DNA of 64,000 bases. Origin: Anaeramoeba flamelloides (lineage: Eukaryota > Metamonada > Anaeramoebidae). Made by a program: the position numbers and the translations under genes. Location of the stretch: the NCBI GenBank assembly GCA_027625915.1, contig JANTQA010000012.1, positions 16,640,501 to 16,704,500 of the forward strand, written 5' to 3'. Position 1 is the first letter of the stretch. The number at the start of each line of letters is the position of its first letter. The notes beneath the pieces are model-generated. The model had not been told where the DNA came from, searched no databases, and saw nothing but the letters and a program-made list of their open reading frames with translations. Positions 23,790 to 37,321 of the stretch are shown here, in pieces.

Positions 23790-26700
23790 ATGAAAAGATC
23801 TTTTAAATTTTCACTCCTCTTACTTGTTTTATTATTTTCATTCACTATTGCTGATGACACTGAAGAAAAAGAAGAGACAACTTCAGGTTCTAATTTTTTA
23901 CACAACAACCAAAACAGAAATCCAAAAAAAAAAAAACACAAAAAAGAAAAAGAAAAATAAAAAAAAAAAAAAAAAAAAACCATCCAAAACAAAAAAAAAA
24001 AACATCCAAAATCTTAAAAAAAAGTAATAAATGATTGTGTTGATTAAACAAAATTCCTTCTCTTTCTTTTTAATTTTTTTTACTTTTCATAATTTCGATA
24101 GTCTATTGTGAAACTCCCGTTGACATAATGTTAGTTCTGGATCACTCAGGTTCAATTTTAGATTCGCAATGGGACAAAATTTCGGATTTTGTTGATGAAT
24201 TGATGAACAAGTTTAAAGTGGATTATCTTGGTGCTCACATGGGTATTACCCAATTTGCAACACAGGCTGAGACCACAATGTGTCTCACAGGATCGAGATG
24301 TGCAATTGATATGGGTATGGAGGAAAAGCCAGACATTGGATTTACAACTAACATGAAGGAGGCACTTGAAGTAGGACAGCAAGAAATTGAGGACAATGGG
24401 AGAACTGGTGAAACAAACCATCACATTATTATCTTATTGACCGACGGTCATGACAATGTGAATACTGGTTCAGAGTTAATGGAGGCTGCAAATAAAATCA
24501 AAAAAGAGGGAACTTCAATTTACTGTATCGGTGTCCAAAATGAAGACACAGACAAGGATCAAATGATGGCAACTTTAAATGCTATTTCAACAGATCCAAC
24601 AGAAGACTATGTAGAATATGTCGAAAAAGGTAAACATTTTTAATTTCAATTTTTTTGAAAACGAAAATTTTTTTTTAATCTACAACCAAAAACAATTGGA
24701 AAAATCTTTCAATTTTTCTCAAAAGAGGTTAGTAACCCTTTCTTATTTTTTAATTCCAAAAGTAAACGAGCTTATATTTCCACAAAGATTCAATTAAAGA
24801 TGATAATATACAAAGTCCTTTATCAACCTTAGAGAAATGAATTATCATTTTTAAATGAATTAGGTTTCAGTAAAACGATCTGACAGATGTTTAATAAAAC
24901 TTTTACTCCAAACCTTTTTCAAAGTGTTATTCAAACTGCTTTAGTATGGGTGAATCAGACACTTTGAAGTACCACTTATAAAAGCATGAGAACTCGCTTT
25001 TTTAAAATCACTGTATCTTTTTCTGTTAGACTTTTCGATTTGAAAAAGAAAAAAAAATAATTTGAAAAACATTTTTATTTTTATGAAATCTCACTTTTGG
25101 AAAATTCTGATAACTTGTATGAACAAACAACTTTTGAAAATTTAATCTTATTTTAAAAATAAGCTATTTTTAAAAAAAGCGGGGAGATTTTATTTTTTAA
25201 TATCTTTATTAAAGTTAATTCTAATATCACCATTTTACTATTTAAATATACAAAACCATTATTCAACCATTTGTTGATTCTTCATATTAATTCAATTTGT
25301 TTATCTGTAAGATATTACTGAAATAAAAGATATCAAAGTTTTTGATCTCACAATTTTATAAGATATTTTTTTGGTCTGAAAATTGAGGAATATTTTCTTT
25401 TTTTGATCTAAAAAAACATTTTCATTTTTTGATTCAAAAAAACATTTTCATTACTTCTTTAATCTCAACAAGAATTCTGAAAAGAATGAAAAACTTATAA
25501 CGTATTTTATTGTTTAAAAAACCGTTTGTATCCTTTTCTTATTACCCATTTTTTATTGAAATTTCCTGTATGTCATCTTTTTCTACAAAAAAAGCTTAAT
25601 TTTTTTTCATTTTTTGGAAATATTTTCATGAACATATTTTTGAAATAAATACCAATAGGTGTTGATTCGATCTATCAAGATTTCACTTAATTTATATTAC
25701 CAATTTACAAATAGAAATACTTTCAAAGAATATTTTTTGAAATATAAAAAAAAATGTTCCACTTTTTCGGAAATACCTTACAAGAAAAATAAGCCAAATA
25801 TTTTTAGAATACTAAATTAAGTTTATAATTGTTCGAATGACAGTATTTATCCACTCTTTGAATTCGGCGTTTCAAATTTAGTCAATTCAAAATTCTCTCT
25901 TTAACCGACAAAGTGTTTTTAACACTTAGCCCTAAATGATTATTAATAAATCCAAAATAAACAAAATATTGAATCATTGAAAATCAGAAAAAAATGGTCT
26001 TTTATTTTAAAGTTTGTTTCTTTCAATAGGGTACCAAAAAAAAATTTTCAAAAATCAATTATTTATTATAATTGACCTTTGAAGAACAAATAAAAAATAA
26101 GTAGAAAAATACAAGTCAGGGAATAGTTGATATCCGTATGAAGTAAATCTAATAAATCAATATATTTTCTTAAAAATTGAAAAATAAAAATTTTAAGGCT
26201 TCATTGAGAAAAAAAACAATGATCCTCTATTCAAGATCAAAGATCAAAGGAAATTCCAATATAAATAAATATGATTTCTCTAACATCATTTTCACTGTTT
26301 CAATAACATTAAAATAACACCTTTTTACCAAGTGAATATTGATCTTGTATTAAAAAAATTGCACAAGAATTGCGTATAAATTAAAAAGAGATCAAAAAAA
26401 AAAAAATGTGAAGAAATGATTTCAATTTTGAAATTTTCAAGATTTAATTTTTTTCTTCTAATATCCACTCAAACCTCTTTAAACACATGCAATTCATCCC
26501 TTACAACTGCACCCCTTTGATTGGAAAATGATTTATTTTCAATAATTTATTAAATTTTTTGACATTTAAATGATTAAGTAATTTTTTTTTCCAATTATTC
26601 AGAGTATAAAAAGCAACTGGCTATTATTTAAACCGGTTATTTGATAATATTAGAGATTTTGAGGATCATATGGATTATCACGGTATTAACAATAAATTCA

Positions 26701-28027
26701 CAATAATACTATAAAATTGGGATAACCCAACTTTGTCGCGAAAAATATAAAAATTCATTTATCGCGAAAAATTACGAAAAAAAGAAAATTATTTTTTTTA
26801 ATTACATCTATTTTAAAAAACTGATTACTTTTTTTTTTTTTAAAATAAAAAACTCGAAAAATGTTTTAAAAAAGTCCTCACTTTTTAATGAAAAAAAAAA
26901 AGAAATTATATTTTTTTCCAAGTTTAAAATAATTATTGTAATTTTTTTGAAATTAAGTAGATTTTTTCTCAAGAGTTATTTTAGAACTTAGTGGTTTTAT
27001 TTTTACAGTATATTTTAGTGTACAATTCCCTCACAAACAATAAGATTTCTTTCTTCTTCCCGAAGAAAAAGATAATTTTTTTTTGAATAATTTGGATATA
27101 TGTTTGGATTTTGAATTTTGAATTTTTCCAAAAATGAGAAAAATGGATCAAACTTTTAAAAACAATAATTCATTTCTGAAAATAACTTTTAAAATAAGTC
27201 TGGTATTATAGTAATCAGATTTTTAAATTTATTTTTCATTTTCAAGATTTAGGTAAAATTTTTTCGACTTTGCTTTTGAAATTTACAAAAAGATTTTTTT
27301 TTGGTTAGCAGTCCCTTAAAATAATTTATTAAATTTTTTTTAATGCTTGTAGATTTTTTAAAAATTTACTTTTGGTTTTCTTTTAACTTGAATTCATAAC
27401 TAACTATCTATCTATATATATATATAAACAAATAAAACTAATTCCAATGGATAATTATCATAAAAAATAAAAATAAAAAAAAAAAAAATAGGATTTGATG
27501 GTCTTAAAACCACTTTAGGTAAAATCGTTGATTCGGAATGTTCAGAAATTGTCCGAACAAAATGTTCAAGCGCATTAATTCTGTTAACTCTTTTAGTATT
27601 ATTCCATTTATACCATTTAATTGCAATTTATAAGGAAAAACCATTAGCAAAAAATATCGCAACTTATTCACATTACACTTTAATTTTATTTATCTTTTTA
27701 ATCTTTTGCTTTGCTTGTGCTTTGGCAAACTCTGATAGTGGTAAATTAGAAAAAAGTCTTTGTACTGCTATGATTGTATTTTTAAGTTTTTCAATTGTTG
27801 CTGTGGCAGTTGTAACATTTTTCCTTTGGAAAAACAGAAAACAAAATGTTGAAAAAACATTAGGAATTTCAAAAGCTGGGTTATCTACATTAGAACACGG
27901 TGGCCAAACACCTTCAGGTATGAACGCATTTAGAAAGGAAGAAACAAAAACAAATGTTGGTTATTCTGAACTCAAAGAACATTTGGATGGGCAATTTATG
28001 TATGGTGACGAAAACGAAGATGTTTAA
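23790..28027 (+). CDS. Membrane protein with signal peptide, vWA domain and three C-terminal transmembrane helices
   Basis: Exons are 23790-23886, 24102-24629 and 27492-28027, with introns of 215 and 2862 bp; both junctions are phase 1 and the 386-residue frame stays open. The start at 23790 gives a signal peptide (KFSLLLLVLLFSFTIA). The vWA domain begins TPVDIMLVLDHSGSI; it has the DxSxS metal site, a threonine in GFTTNMKEAL and the aspartate of LLTDGHDN, so the metal-dependent adhesion site looks complete. It has several cysteines, fitting an extracellular or lumenal location. Exon 3 continues KGFDGLKTTLGKIV, then has hydrophobic helices near ALILLTLLVLFHLYHLIAIY, HYTLILFIFLIFCFACALA and TAMIVFLSFSIVAVAVVTFF, and an acidic tail ending YGDENEDV. 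The vWA part suggests adhesion or ligand binding; the exact role is unknown to me. Confidence 0.9.
24630..27491 (+). other. vWA gene intron 2 (2862 bp)
   Basis: The donor is GTAAAC and the acceptor ATAG. It contains a repeat E copy (26030-26520), a segment at 26950-27330 that matches 51110-51400 inverted, and a short TA run near 27414. No exon was seen. Confidence 0.8.
26030..26520 (+). repeat. Dispersed repeat E, copy 2
   Basis: Collinear with 1375-1570 (first part) and 63310-63780 (all). Landmarks: TTTGAAGAACAAATAAAAAA, GAATAGTTGATATC and TGATTTCAATTTTGAAATTT. Confidence 0.7.
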
Positions 28028-31000
28028 ATATTATCCAATCTGTTATTATTTTCTTTTTCAAATCTATTTTTTGTTTTTTTTTTTTTTTTTTTCATTTCTT
28101 TCATATTCTATCTTCAACTTTTTTCTTTTTTTTTATAAATGATATAAAATTAAAAAAAAATTATTCTTGATGTTAAATAATTTATTTATTAACATTATTT
28201 TTTTTTATTTTATAATTACAGTTCAATCCAATATTTCAGTTTGTTATTACAAACCAATTATATCAATAAAAAATAAAAAAAATATTATTTTTTTTACAAT
28301 ATTTACAAACTTTTTTTTAATAGTTAGATCTTGAGATTTCTTTTGAGAAAATATATAATTGTTAAAATCATAATTTTTTATTTTTGTTACTTTTTACTTT
28401 TTCCAAATTCTCTTTTTTAATTCTGTGCTCCTCCTCTTTTTGTTTTCTTAGGTGTTTGGGGGAGTAGAGGAATAAAAATCATTTTTATAATTAATAAACT
28501 TGTTTATGATAAGGTATTTTGTAAACAGAACTTAGTTTATACAACTAAAGCTGGTGGATTCAAACTTATTAGATCTTAAGAAAATCAGATTGAATTGAAC
28601 AAAGGATATTTTTGGATCTAAATGAAAAAATTTGAATTTGCCAAAAAAAGTCTTCAAGTATTTCTCAATAATAAAAATTCAAATTTCGTGTCAAAAATAA
28701 ATAAAATTTTCTTGTTTTTTATTTTTAACAATACAAATTAAATAAAAAAATTACTTGTTTCTTATTTTATATTTCCAAAGGTTCAATTTCTTCGATTTGA
28801 AACAAATTAATTTTTTTCTTGTAAAAATCGATTTAATTTGTAATAATTTAATTTTTCAATATTTTGAAAACCTCCTTATTCGAAAGAGTAAGTTTTTTGT
28901 ATTTATTCTTGATATTAAATAACGTATTTGAAAAAAGAAAAAAAATGTAAAAAATCCATTAGATCTCAAATAGTGTTACAGGGGGAAACTTTGAAACTGG
29001 TACTGTTTTTATACAATTCCGTATCCAGAATAGTTTAAATTGGAAATCAAGTCAAACTATTTTGCAGTTATTTCTAAAAAAATTATAGTTTTTCATTTTT
29101 TATTTTTTGAGATCATGATTGTAGAAAACAAGTGAAAAAAGAAAAAAAAGTGAAACACGGTTTTTAATTGGTAACCTTACTGAAAATGAAAAGTAAGATC
29201 AATTAAAAAAGGAATAAATAAATAAATAAAGACAAAATGAAGTGTTCACCATAATAACAGTTTTTTAATACTATCTTTTGGTAGTTTTTTTTCTTTGATT
29301 GATCAATTATTAAAAATTTGATTAAAAAATTGAATATTTTTGAAATCTCCAAAACCAAATCAACAATTTCGATAAGAAAGTAGATATAAATTGTATTTGT
29401 TGGTTTGATTGAAAATAATATAATGGGTTATTATTTGAAGTTAATTTATTTCATTTTTAAATTGATTTTACTTTTTCATTTTCAGTAATGTACCCAATTA
29501 AAAACTGTGTTTCACTTTTTTTTCTTTTTTCACTTGTTTTCTACAATCATGATCTCAAAAAATAAAAAATGCCAATCATAAATCACCTGTTGATTAGTTT
29601 TTAATAATTATTAGGTTAAAAAAAAAAAACTAATTTTTTTTCTCTATCAAGTTATTATTTATTACTAGAATGGCTTTGCCATTTAGAAAAGGAGAAATAA
29701 ATAGAAAATTATCGATAAATATTAGAATCTCTTAACTTTTAAAAACAATATTTTTTTTTTGTGGGAATCAAAAGAATTCAGTAAATTTATCTATTTTATC
29801 CCATTATTTTAAATTCTGTAAAATATGTCAGAATTTGGATCAAATTAGAGTATTTAAACTTTAATGAAAGAAAAAAATAAATGAATTGTCCTTTTATTAT
29901 TATTCCAGGGGTTTCAATTACTCCCCGAATGCCCTTTTAATGATATTTCTTAAAGAAAATTTTAAAAAATAATCATATATTTCCCCAATATACTTGGAAA
30001 AAACACATCCAATTTTCTTTCTGGTTGATTGCAAAAAGCATAGAATTATCGAGAAAAATCATAAAAAAATAAAATTGAAAAACAGAAAAGAAATTTAAAA
30101 TTGTTTATAAGTAGCCATCAGTAAAAAAGACAAAAAAAAATCAATAGTTACCTTTGAATTAGAATGCTCAAAATTACAGCCATGATACTTTTGATTACCT
30201 TCGGTATATTTGATTTAAAATGATTATTCATAACGAATGTTCATTTTGGGGTTCGTTGTTTGATTATTTAATTTCTTTTTTTATTGTATTATTATAAAAC
30301 CCCCTTCGTTATTTTTCGTCTTTAATTTTTTGTCTTAGTTTCTATTATTAAATACTTTTGTGTCACATAATCACAGTTTCAGTAATAATTCACTTGATAT
30401 TTTGGATTTTTATTTCTTATTTTCAATAACAAAAAAAAAAACTTACAATGAAAAAAAAATAAAAAAATTATACTACAAAATAATTAAAATCAAAACCTTT
30501 ATTTTTGTTTTTTTTATTTTCGTTATTATATTATTAAAAAAAAAAAAAATATTCAAAGTATTCTTGTTAAATTTTCAAAGAAGTAATTAAAATACTATCA
30601 AATCATTTTTTTGCAATAATTCAATAAAAGAATTAATAAAAATGTAAAAAAGAGTTTTTTATTAATCTCTTTTACTTATTAAAACAAATTAGAATCTTCA
30701 TAGTTATGTAAATTTGGTTTTAAACTTGAAATTTTAGAATATTCACAGTTTGTGAATAATAACCATCATGAATAGTAATTTTCTATTATAATGAACATGA
30801 TATTTTTTGAATTTTAAGAGTTTTACTATATTACAAGTTTAGGAGTAAATATTGTCTCGCTCCACAATGATCTTTTTTTATAATTTTATAAATTTGGTTA
30901 TTCTTTTTTTTTTTATTATATTTTAAAACAAATTAATTGTTGTAGTTTGTTGTTATTATGGATTCCTATTCCTCTTTAATGTTTTAAAGCCTAATCATCA

Positions 31001-32147
31001 TTTTTTAATATTTTTCTTTTTCCATTTTTTTTTTTGGATTCGTATGCTTGAATTTTATATATCATGATAATGCAATATTTTTTTTTAAAATTTATTTTTG
31101 ACACCATTTGTCATTATTTGCTTCAGGTATGTTTTAATTTTTAAGTCGTTTCTGTTCTGTATTATATTTAGTTTTGAATTTTGTTGTAAATCGAGAAAAA
31201 AAATGATTATTGTTTTCAAAGTATAATTTTCCAAAGGGGTATTTTGTACAAAATAAATGTAAAAGATTGGTATCATTGCCTCCAATGGGAAAGAGTTCAC
31301 TAATTGTTGTAACCTTTAAAAAAAAATCAAAAATTCAACATTAAAAAGAATAAATTTGAAATAAAATAAAAATTTAACTCAATTACAATTATTTATTCTC
31401 ACATATTCTTATTTTTGAATCTTAAAATAGAAAATTGATTTTCTGAATAGTTTTTTATAGATTACTTGATTTCCTGAAAAAAAAATCAAAATGTAACAAG
31501 TATAAATTAAAAAGGTAATATAAAAACTCAGGTTTTGATAATTTTTGATTAATATTTCAGTAATATTTAGACATTCATCTCAAATTATTTTTCTAAAAAA
31601 AACAGTTTTTCACAAATCTTATCATTCATTATAAGTTTTAGAAGGATCAGTTAAATATAAAAATTACATCTCCTTACACATGAAACATTTAATTTTTTTT
31701 TCATTTTTGAGGGACCTTCTGCCTTAAAGGCAAATGTTTTAGGATCTTAAAGTTAAAGATTATTTTTTACTTTTCTTGATTTTTCAAAAAAGTTTAAATT
31801 TTCCAAGTTCTTAGTATCGACGAACACAAACAAATTTGCGAGAGTGAAAAAATATTTTTTTTTCAAAAATTACCTTCTTAGTTCTGAATTCTAAGAACAG
31901 TGTTTTAGAGTTTAACATTTGGAAAAAAACAAAACTCATTTTTGTCATTTTTCTTTTTTTATTTTTCCTTTTACTTTAATTTTTTCAACATTTTTATAAT
32001 TGAAAGTTTTTTGATCTAATCCAATTTTATTCTCTTTCTTTTCCAAGCAACCAACCAAACAAAATTTTTAAAAAAAAAAAGATTCGTTAATAAAATCAAT
32101 TTTCCAAGCTTTCTGAACAAACAATTTTCACAAAATTGATCACCCAA
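28028..32147. other. Intergenic, no gene seen
   Basis: Holds a T-rich 3' flank, a segment at 28400-28500 that matches 4245-4335 inverted (TAGGTGTTTGGGGGAG), the fold-back at 29094-29571 and a stretch at 30130-30300 similar to 45150-45290. The remainder is AT-rich without recognisable coding. Confidence 0.7.
29094..29571. mobile_element. Fold-back element with ~100 bp arms
   Basis: Arms 29094-29193 and 29471-29571 are inverted copies running inward from CATTTTTTATTTTTTGAGAT through GAAAACAAGTGAAAAAAG. The 277 bp loop has no coding potential. Confidence 0.8.
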
Positions 32148-33354
32148 ATGAGTACAACAAATTCAACACAAACACAAACACAAACCAAAACAAAAAAAAA
32201 ATCAAAATCAAAGGCTAACAAAAGAGATACTACAAACAAAACAGACACCAAAAAAAATAATAATTTAAAAACTCAAACCCCTTCTGAAACAAAAAACTTT
32301 CCAAAAAAGAAAAAACAACAAAAAAAAAACAAAACTCAAAACGAAGAGGAAGAGGAAAAGGGAAATGAAAAGGGAAACAAAAATGAAAAGGTAAGCAAAG
32401 ACCAAGTAATTGAACTCCCAAAGAAAACGTTTAATACTAACAAAAAAAGTGGTAAACATTATCTTCATAACAAATGGACATTGTGGGTTGACGGATTTAC
32501 AAGTTCAAAAAAATGGGGGGAAGATCTTACTCGTATCTTTGACTTTGAGACAGTAAAATTTTATTCCCTAAAAAAAAAAAAAAAAAAAAAAACGATCAAA
32601 AGAACAATTTTTTCAAAAGTTAATTTGATCTTTAGCTAAAAATTTATTCTTATTCTTATTCTTATTCTTATTCCAATTCTTTGTCTGATTTTTTTTATAT
32701 AATTTGGCTGAAATATTGCTTATATATTGCTTAGCTTGAGGATTTTTGGGCCTTGTACAACAACCTTTGTACTGCTTTCGAATTAAAAACAGGAGCAAAT
32801 TTCCGTTTGTTCAAATATGGAATCAAACCTGAGTGGGAAGATGAGCATAACCAAAAGGGCGGAAGGTGGAGTTTGAAATTGACACAATCAGGTGAAAAGT
32901 TAGAATCGATATGGTTAGACACAGTAAGAATAGCCTTTTCTTTACATACATCCATATAATTTGGAAACAAAATTCGAAATTGTTTCTTCATAATTTCATT
33001 GATCTTTTATCTTTTGTTTTTGATATTAATCTGATTTTTTTTTGCCTTTCTTTTTATTTTTATTATTTTGTTCAAACAAACACCAAGATGCTTTCTATGA
33101 TCGGGGAACATTACCAGCCCTCTGACGAAATCTGTGGTGCAGTATTAAGTAAAAGAAGAGGTGTGGATCGTATTTCATTATGGACAAAAACGTCAGATCA
33201 GCAAAAAACTCAAGAAACAATTGGCAAAAAATGGAAGCAAGAAATTAATTTGGTGAATCTTTTTGGTCCAACAACAGTTACTTATGTCGGACACAAACAA
33301 TTCCAAGGAAGAACGAAAAGCTCTCGAAGATTTACAACAAATTATGAAGTTTAA
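32148..33354 (+). CDS. eIF4E: Translation initiation factor eIF4E (mRNA cap-binding protein)
   Basis: Three exons (32148-32552, 32735-32923, 33088-33354) with phase-0 GT-AG introns of 182 and 164 bp give 286 residues and a TAA stop. It binds the 5' cap of mRNA and recruits eIF4G for translation. The core starts near residue 100 with HYLHNKWTLWVDG and keeps the tryptophans at positions matching human W43, W46, W56 (SSKKW), W73 (EDFWALYNNL) and W102 with its glutamate (GIKPEWEDEHNQKGGRW). The C-terminal part reads ICGAVLSKRRGVDRISLWTK. The first 100 residues are a Thr/Gln/Lys/Asn/Glu-rich extension, making the protein longer than the usual 200-220. HYL replaces the common HPL. Intron 1 contains TTATTC hexamer repeats. 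A TATAAATAAA lies just past the stop and may help poly-adenylation. Confidence 0.96.
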
Positions 33355-36300
33355 TTGAATTTATAAATAAAAAAATATATTGAATTGCCTGAAAAGCAGA
33401 AAAAAAAACATTTTTTTTTGTTTTGATATCATACCCTCACCTTGATTTTCCAAATTTATTTTTGAATGTTTTCTTTGTTTGTTATTTTTTTTGATTTATT
33501 ATTTCTTGAGAACTAGTTTGAGGACACTTGCACATTGAACTGATTTATTCTATTTTTATTCTTGTAAGGTCTTTCCAAAAAAGAGGAGAATTTTTTTTTA
33601 TGTTATAGTCTTGAAAAAAATACAGGACATGAAAAAACTACCATGACACGCTTTTTGATTGTACATATTAGAAAATTTTTGTGTAATTGATGAATAATTT
33701 CTTTTTATTAAGAATAAAATCCTATTATCTAAGAATAAAACTTTTTAAAATATAACTCAACACTTATAAGAATTGTGATTAATGAAATAAGACTTTTTCA
33801 AAACACTATTCAATCATTCAAAAAAATAAAAAAAAAAAAAAGCATCTTTGTACAAATTCATAGCAAACCTCTATAAAACTTGATTTTTTTTCAAAATAAG
33901 TAGATCTACTTAGACTTATCAAACAATTAAATGGTTATTTTTTTTAGATATCTAACTTTAATGAACCTTAGGAGGTTTTTACTTTGTTTATAAAAAAAGA
34001 ATGTTTATTTATAAAAAGGATTTGATTTTAAATAAAAGAAATTATTTTAGAATTTCCTATTATTAACAATTTGAAATCATGTTTGGTATTATTTTCATTT
34101 TAGGTATTTTTTTCAATACAATATATAAATAATCGTCTTTGTTAGTGGATCTATCCATTGATTAACAATACTCAAATTAAAAGAAATATTAATACTGAAT
34201 GAAACCAGGATCTATTGTATTTTTTTCAAAATATATTCACCCAAATATTTCCAAAAAATGAAAAAAAAAAAAAGCTTTTTTGTTGGTTGAAACGAGTACA
34301 GCCTATTTCGATAAAAATAGGCAATATGAAAAGGGTAAAAATTATTTTTTAAACAATAAAATACAATTATAAGTTTTTCAGTCTATTTGAGGTTTTGTAG
34401 AAATCGAAACAATTTAATTAAACTAATTGTTTCAATTAAAAAGAATATAATAATAAGAGATTGAATCCGGGCATACAAGAGGGGCTAATAACTCCTCCCT
34501 TAAATAATAAAGACAATAATAAATAACATATTTTAATCCCTAAAAAATATCAAATAAAACGAAGATCTAAAAATTTTTGTTAACTTTTATTTATGTAATA
34601 ACATACTAACAAACAAATTGGTTTTTTATTATCAAGAAACAATCAGTGATTGTTAACAAATTTGATATTTAAATAGTTTTATGATGATAGAATTTAATTA
34701 AGATGTTTTTTAATAAATTTTTCTCCACTTTTTTGGAAATAACTCAATTGAAATTCATGAAAAAAATTTCACAAGTTATACTTTTTTTAATTCTATGATC
34801 TTACGTTCATTTAAGATTCTTTGGTATTCACAATAAACTGAGAAATTCAAAAAAATTTTAAAAAGTTTAAGTTGAAATTTCCATTTTATCAATTGATAAC
34901 TTCTATTTTTGAAACTGTTCATTAAAGGGAAATAATTTGAAATTCAAACAATTTTTCAAAGATTATTTGATTTAAACATATTAAATAATTTTTTCAAAGA
35001 CGATGTAAAAAAATTTTCAAAATCGAAAAGGAAGTATAAATTTTGAAAGATCTATTTGAGTCCTTCACGATATAACAAAAACTGGTTCTCAAATATATAG
35101 AGATCAAGATACTATCTCATTCTATACAATTTCATTTTTTTAAGGAAAAGCAGGAAAATGAATGGGTTTTTTCCCATTTATTTTTTAAAATACCAGGAAG
35201 TGACTTTTTTGTTTTGTATATAAACACAGTAAACCCCATCATCATTAGGAAATTAATTAATCAAAATAAGTTGAATAAAAAAATTATTTAATTATATTCA
35301 AAGCTGGGATTATTTTTATTGATTAATGACTTGATGATTTCAATTTTTAATCAAAATAAAAGGTTTTGAAAACCGGATATAAGTTTACAAATACTTTTTT
35401 TTTTTCGGAAAGAATAAATCAGAAGTTTACTATTTTTTTAAAAAAAAAAAATCAATTAATGTATAATTATAATTATCATTTAAATTAAATGTTAGTTTAT
35501 GAAATTAAATATGGATAGATTTTTACCATTAAATGGTATAACAAGTGACAATCAATTGGAAATTGTAAAGTTATTTAATGGTTTATAAATTATTTCTTCA
35601 ATGTGAATAAATCAATATGGCTTTCGCGAAAATTTAAACATTTTTTATTTTTTCAAAATTCGTGTAATTGACACCAAAAATATTATTAACTCTATGGCAA
35701 ATATTAAAAATTGAATAGGTATTGTTGATCAATAAATGAATAAAGTTAAAAAAAAATCAAAGATAATAAACTGAAACATTTTTTTTATTGCAAAAAAAAT
35801 AATCAAAAATATATTAATTTGTAATTGAATGTAGATTTACTATTGTTATTTTTCTCAAAGAAAAATAATGAAAAAAATATCAAAAATGATGCTATATTTT
35901 CCAGATCTACATCACTGGATATATTTGATATTTGAATTTAAAAGGGTTAAAAAGGTTTATATAATCTGTTTTTTGACCGTAAGAGATTTAAATAAAATAG
36001 ATTTGAATTGAAAAAAAGAAATTTATTGAAATATTAAAAATTTTCGAAACCTAGAAAGGTATTTATTTTTTTTTTCGAATTATTTTTGTTGAAAAAAAAG
36101 ATTTAAATTTCAAGTTCTAAAAAGAGAAAATATTATTTAGATGAGGGTAAGACTGGGAAATCATGTTTAATTTCATTTTTTGAAGTAAATTTTTTATTAA
36201 AAAAATAAATTTTCAATTGGAAATGGAGATTTGGTTCTCATTTTCATTAATGTGATTTACTTTTTGGGAATATTTATTACCTATTAGATTTTAAAATATA

Positions 36301-37125
36301 CAAATAAACATCAAAAAAAGACCACTTTTTGAAACCGGGTTATTTGGTGGTAGTTTGATTTTATCCGATTTTGATCCAATACAATAACAAAAAAGAGTAA
36401 TTAATTTTCTCAGCACATCAAAAGAATAGTTTAATTTACTTCCAACCTGGGTTTTAAAATTGTTTTGTTTTAATGATACGCATATTACATTTGGTACAGA
36501 AAAAATCATTTATATTTTAAAAAAAAAAAACAAATTGATATTTTAATTTATACAAAAAAAATAAAATAGTTTTCTTTATTTATTCAAATTTTGGATAAAA
36601 ATAAACTATATCAGCCCAAATGTGGACTGGTCTTTAAATTATTTTGAATTTCAAATTACAAAAATATCAGATGTGGATAATATTTTAATGTTTTTTTCAA
36701 TTTTTAGTAAAAGATTCTGTGGGTTTATTGAACCAAAATGGTAAAATTGAGAGCCCATTTTTAACAAAATTCTAATCAAATTTCGATTATTATATACATT
36801 AAAGCATATTCTTGAAATAATTATATCTGTATATTAAGTCATATGGGGAAAAAATTAACTTTATTTTATCACAATTAAAAGATATGAATAAAAAAATAAT
36901 TATTAAGAATAATCTCTTATAGTCCCAAGAAAAATTGTCAAATCTATTTTAATTTTAAAATATTAGGAAATAGAAAAATTTTTCAAATATTGTTTAACTT
37001 ATTCTTCACTGATAAAATGAAGATATATAAAACTAAATTCTTCAAATTTAAATAATATCTATTGTTAAACTCTTAAAGTCAATTTCAGAAATAGGACAAT
37101 TATAAAAACAAAAACAAACATAATA

Positions 37126-37321
37126 CAGCCAGTTTCACTTTCAAGGGACAAACTTTCAAAGGAAAACAAGACACAAAAAAATCTCAAATTAAGGCACAAA
37201 ATTTGGATTTTTTTTTTACAATTTATTTTTACTAGAATCTGAATTTTGTTTTTTAATTTTAGATTTTTTTTTGTGCCTTAAATTTCGTTGAAAGTTTGTG
37301 CCTTAAACATGAAACTGACTG
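37126..37321. mobile_element. Tc1/mariner-like MITE, copy 2
   Basis: A 196 bp element flanked by TA on both sides, with ends CAGCCAGTTTCAC and GAAACTGACTG. Internal arms carry AAATCTCAAATTAAGGCACA and the reverse motif. It is more diverged than copies 3-5. Confidence 0.9.
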
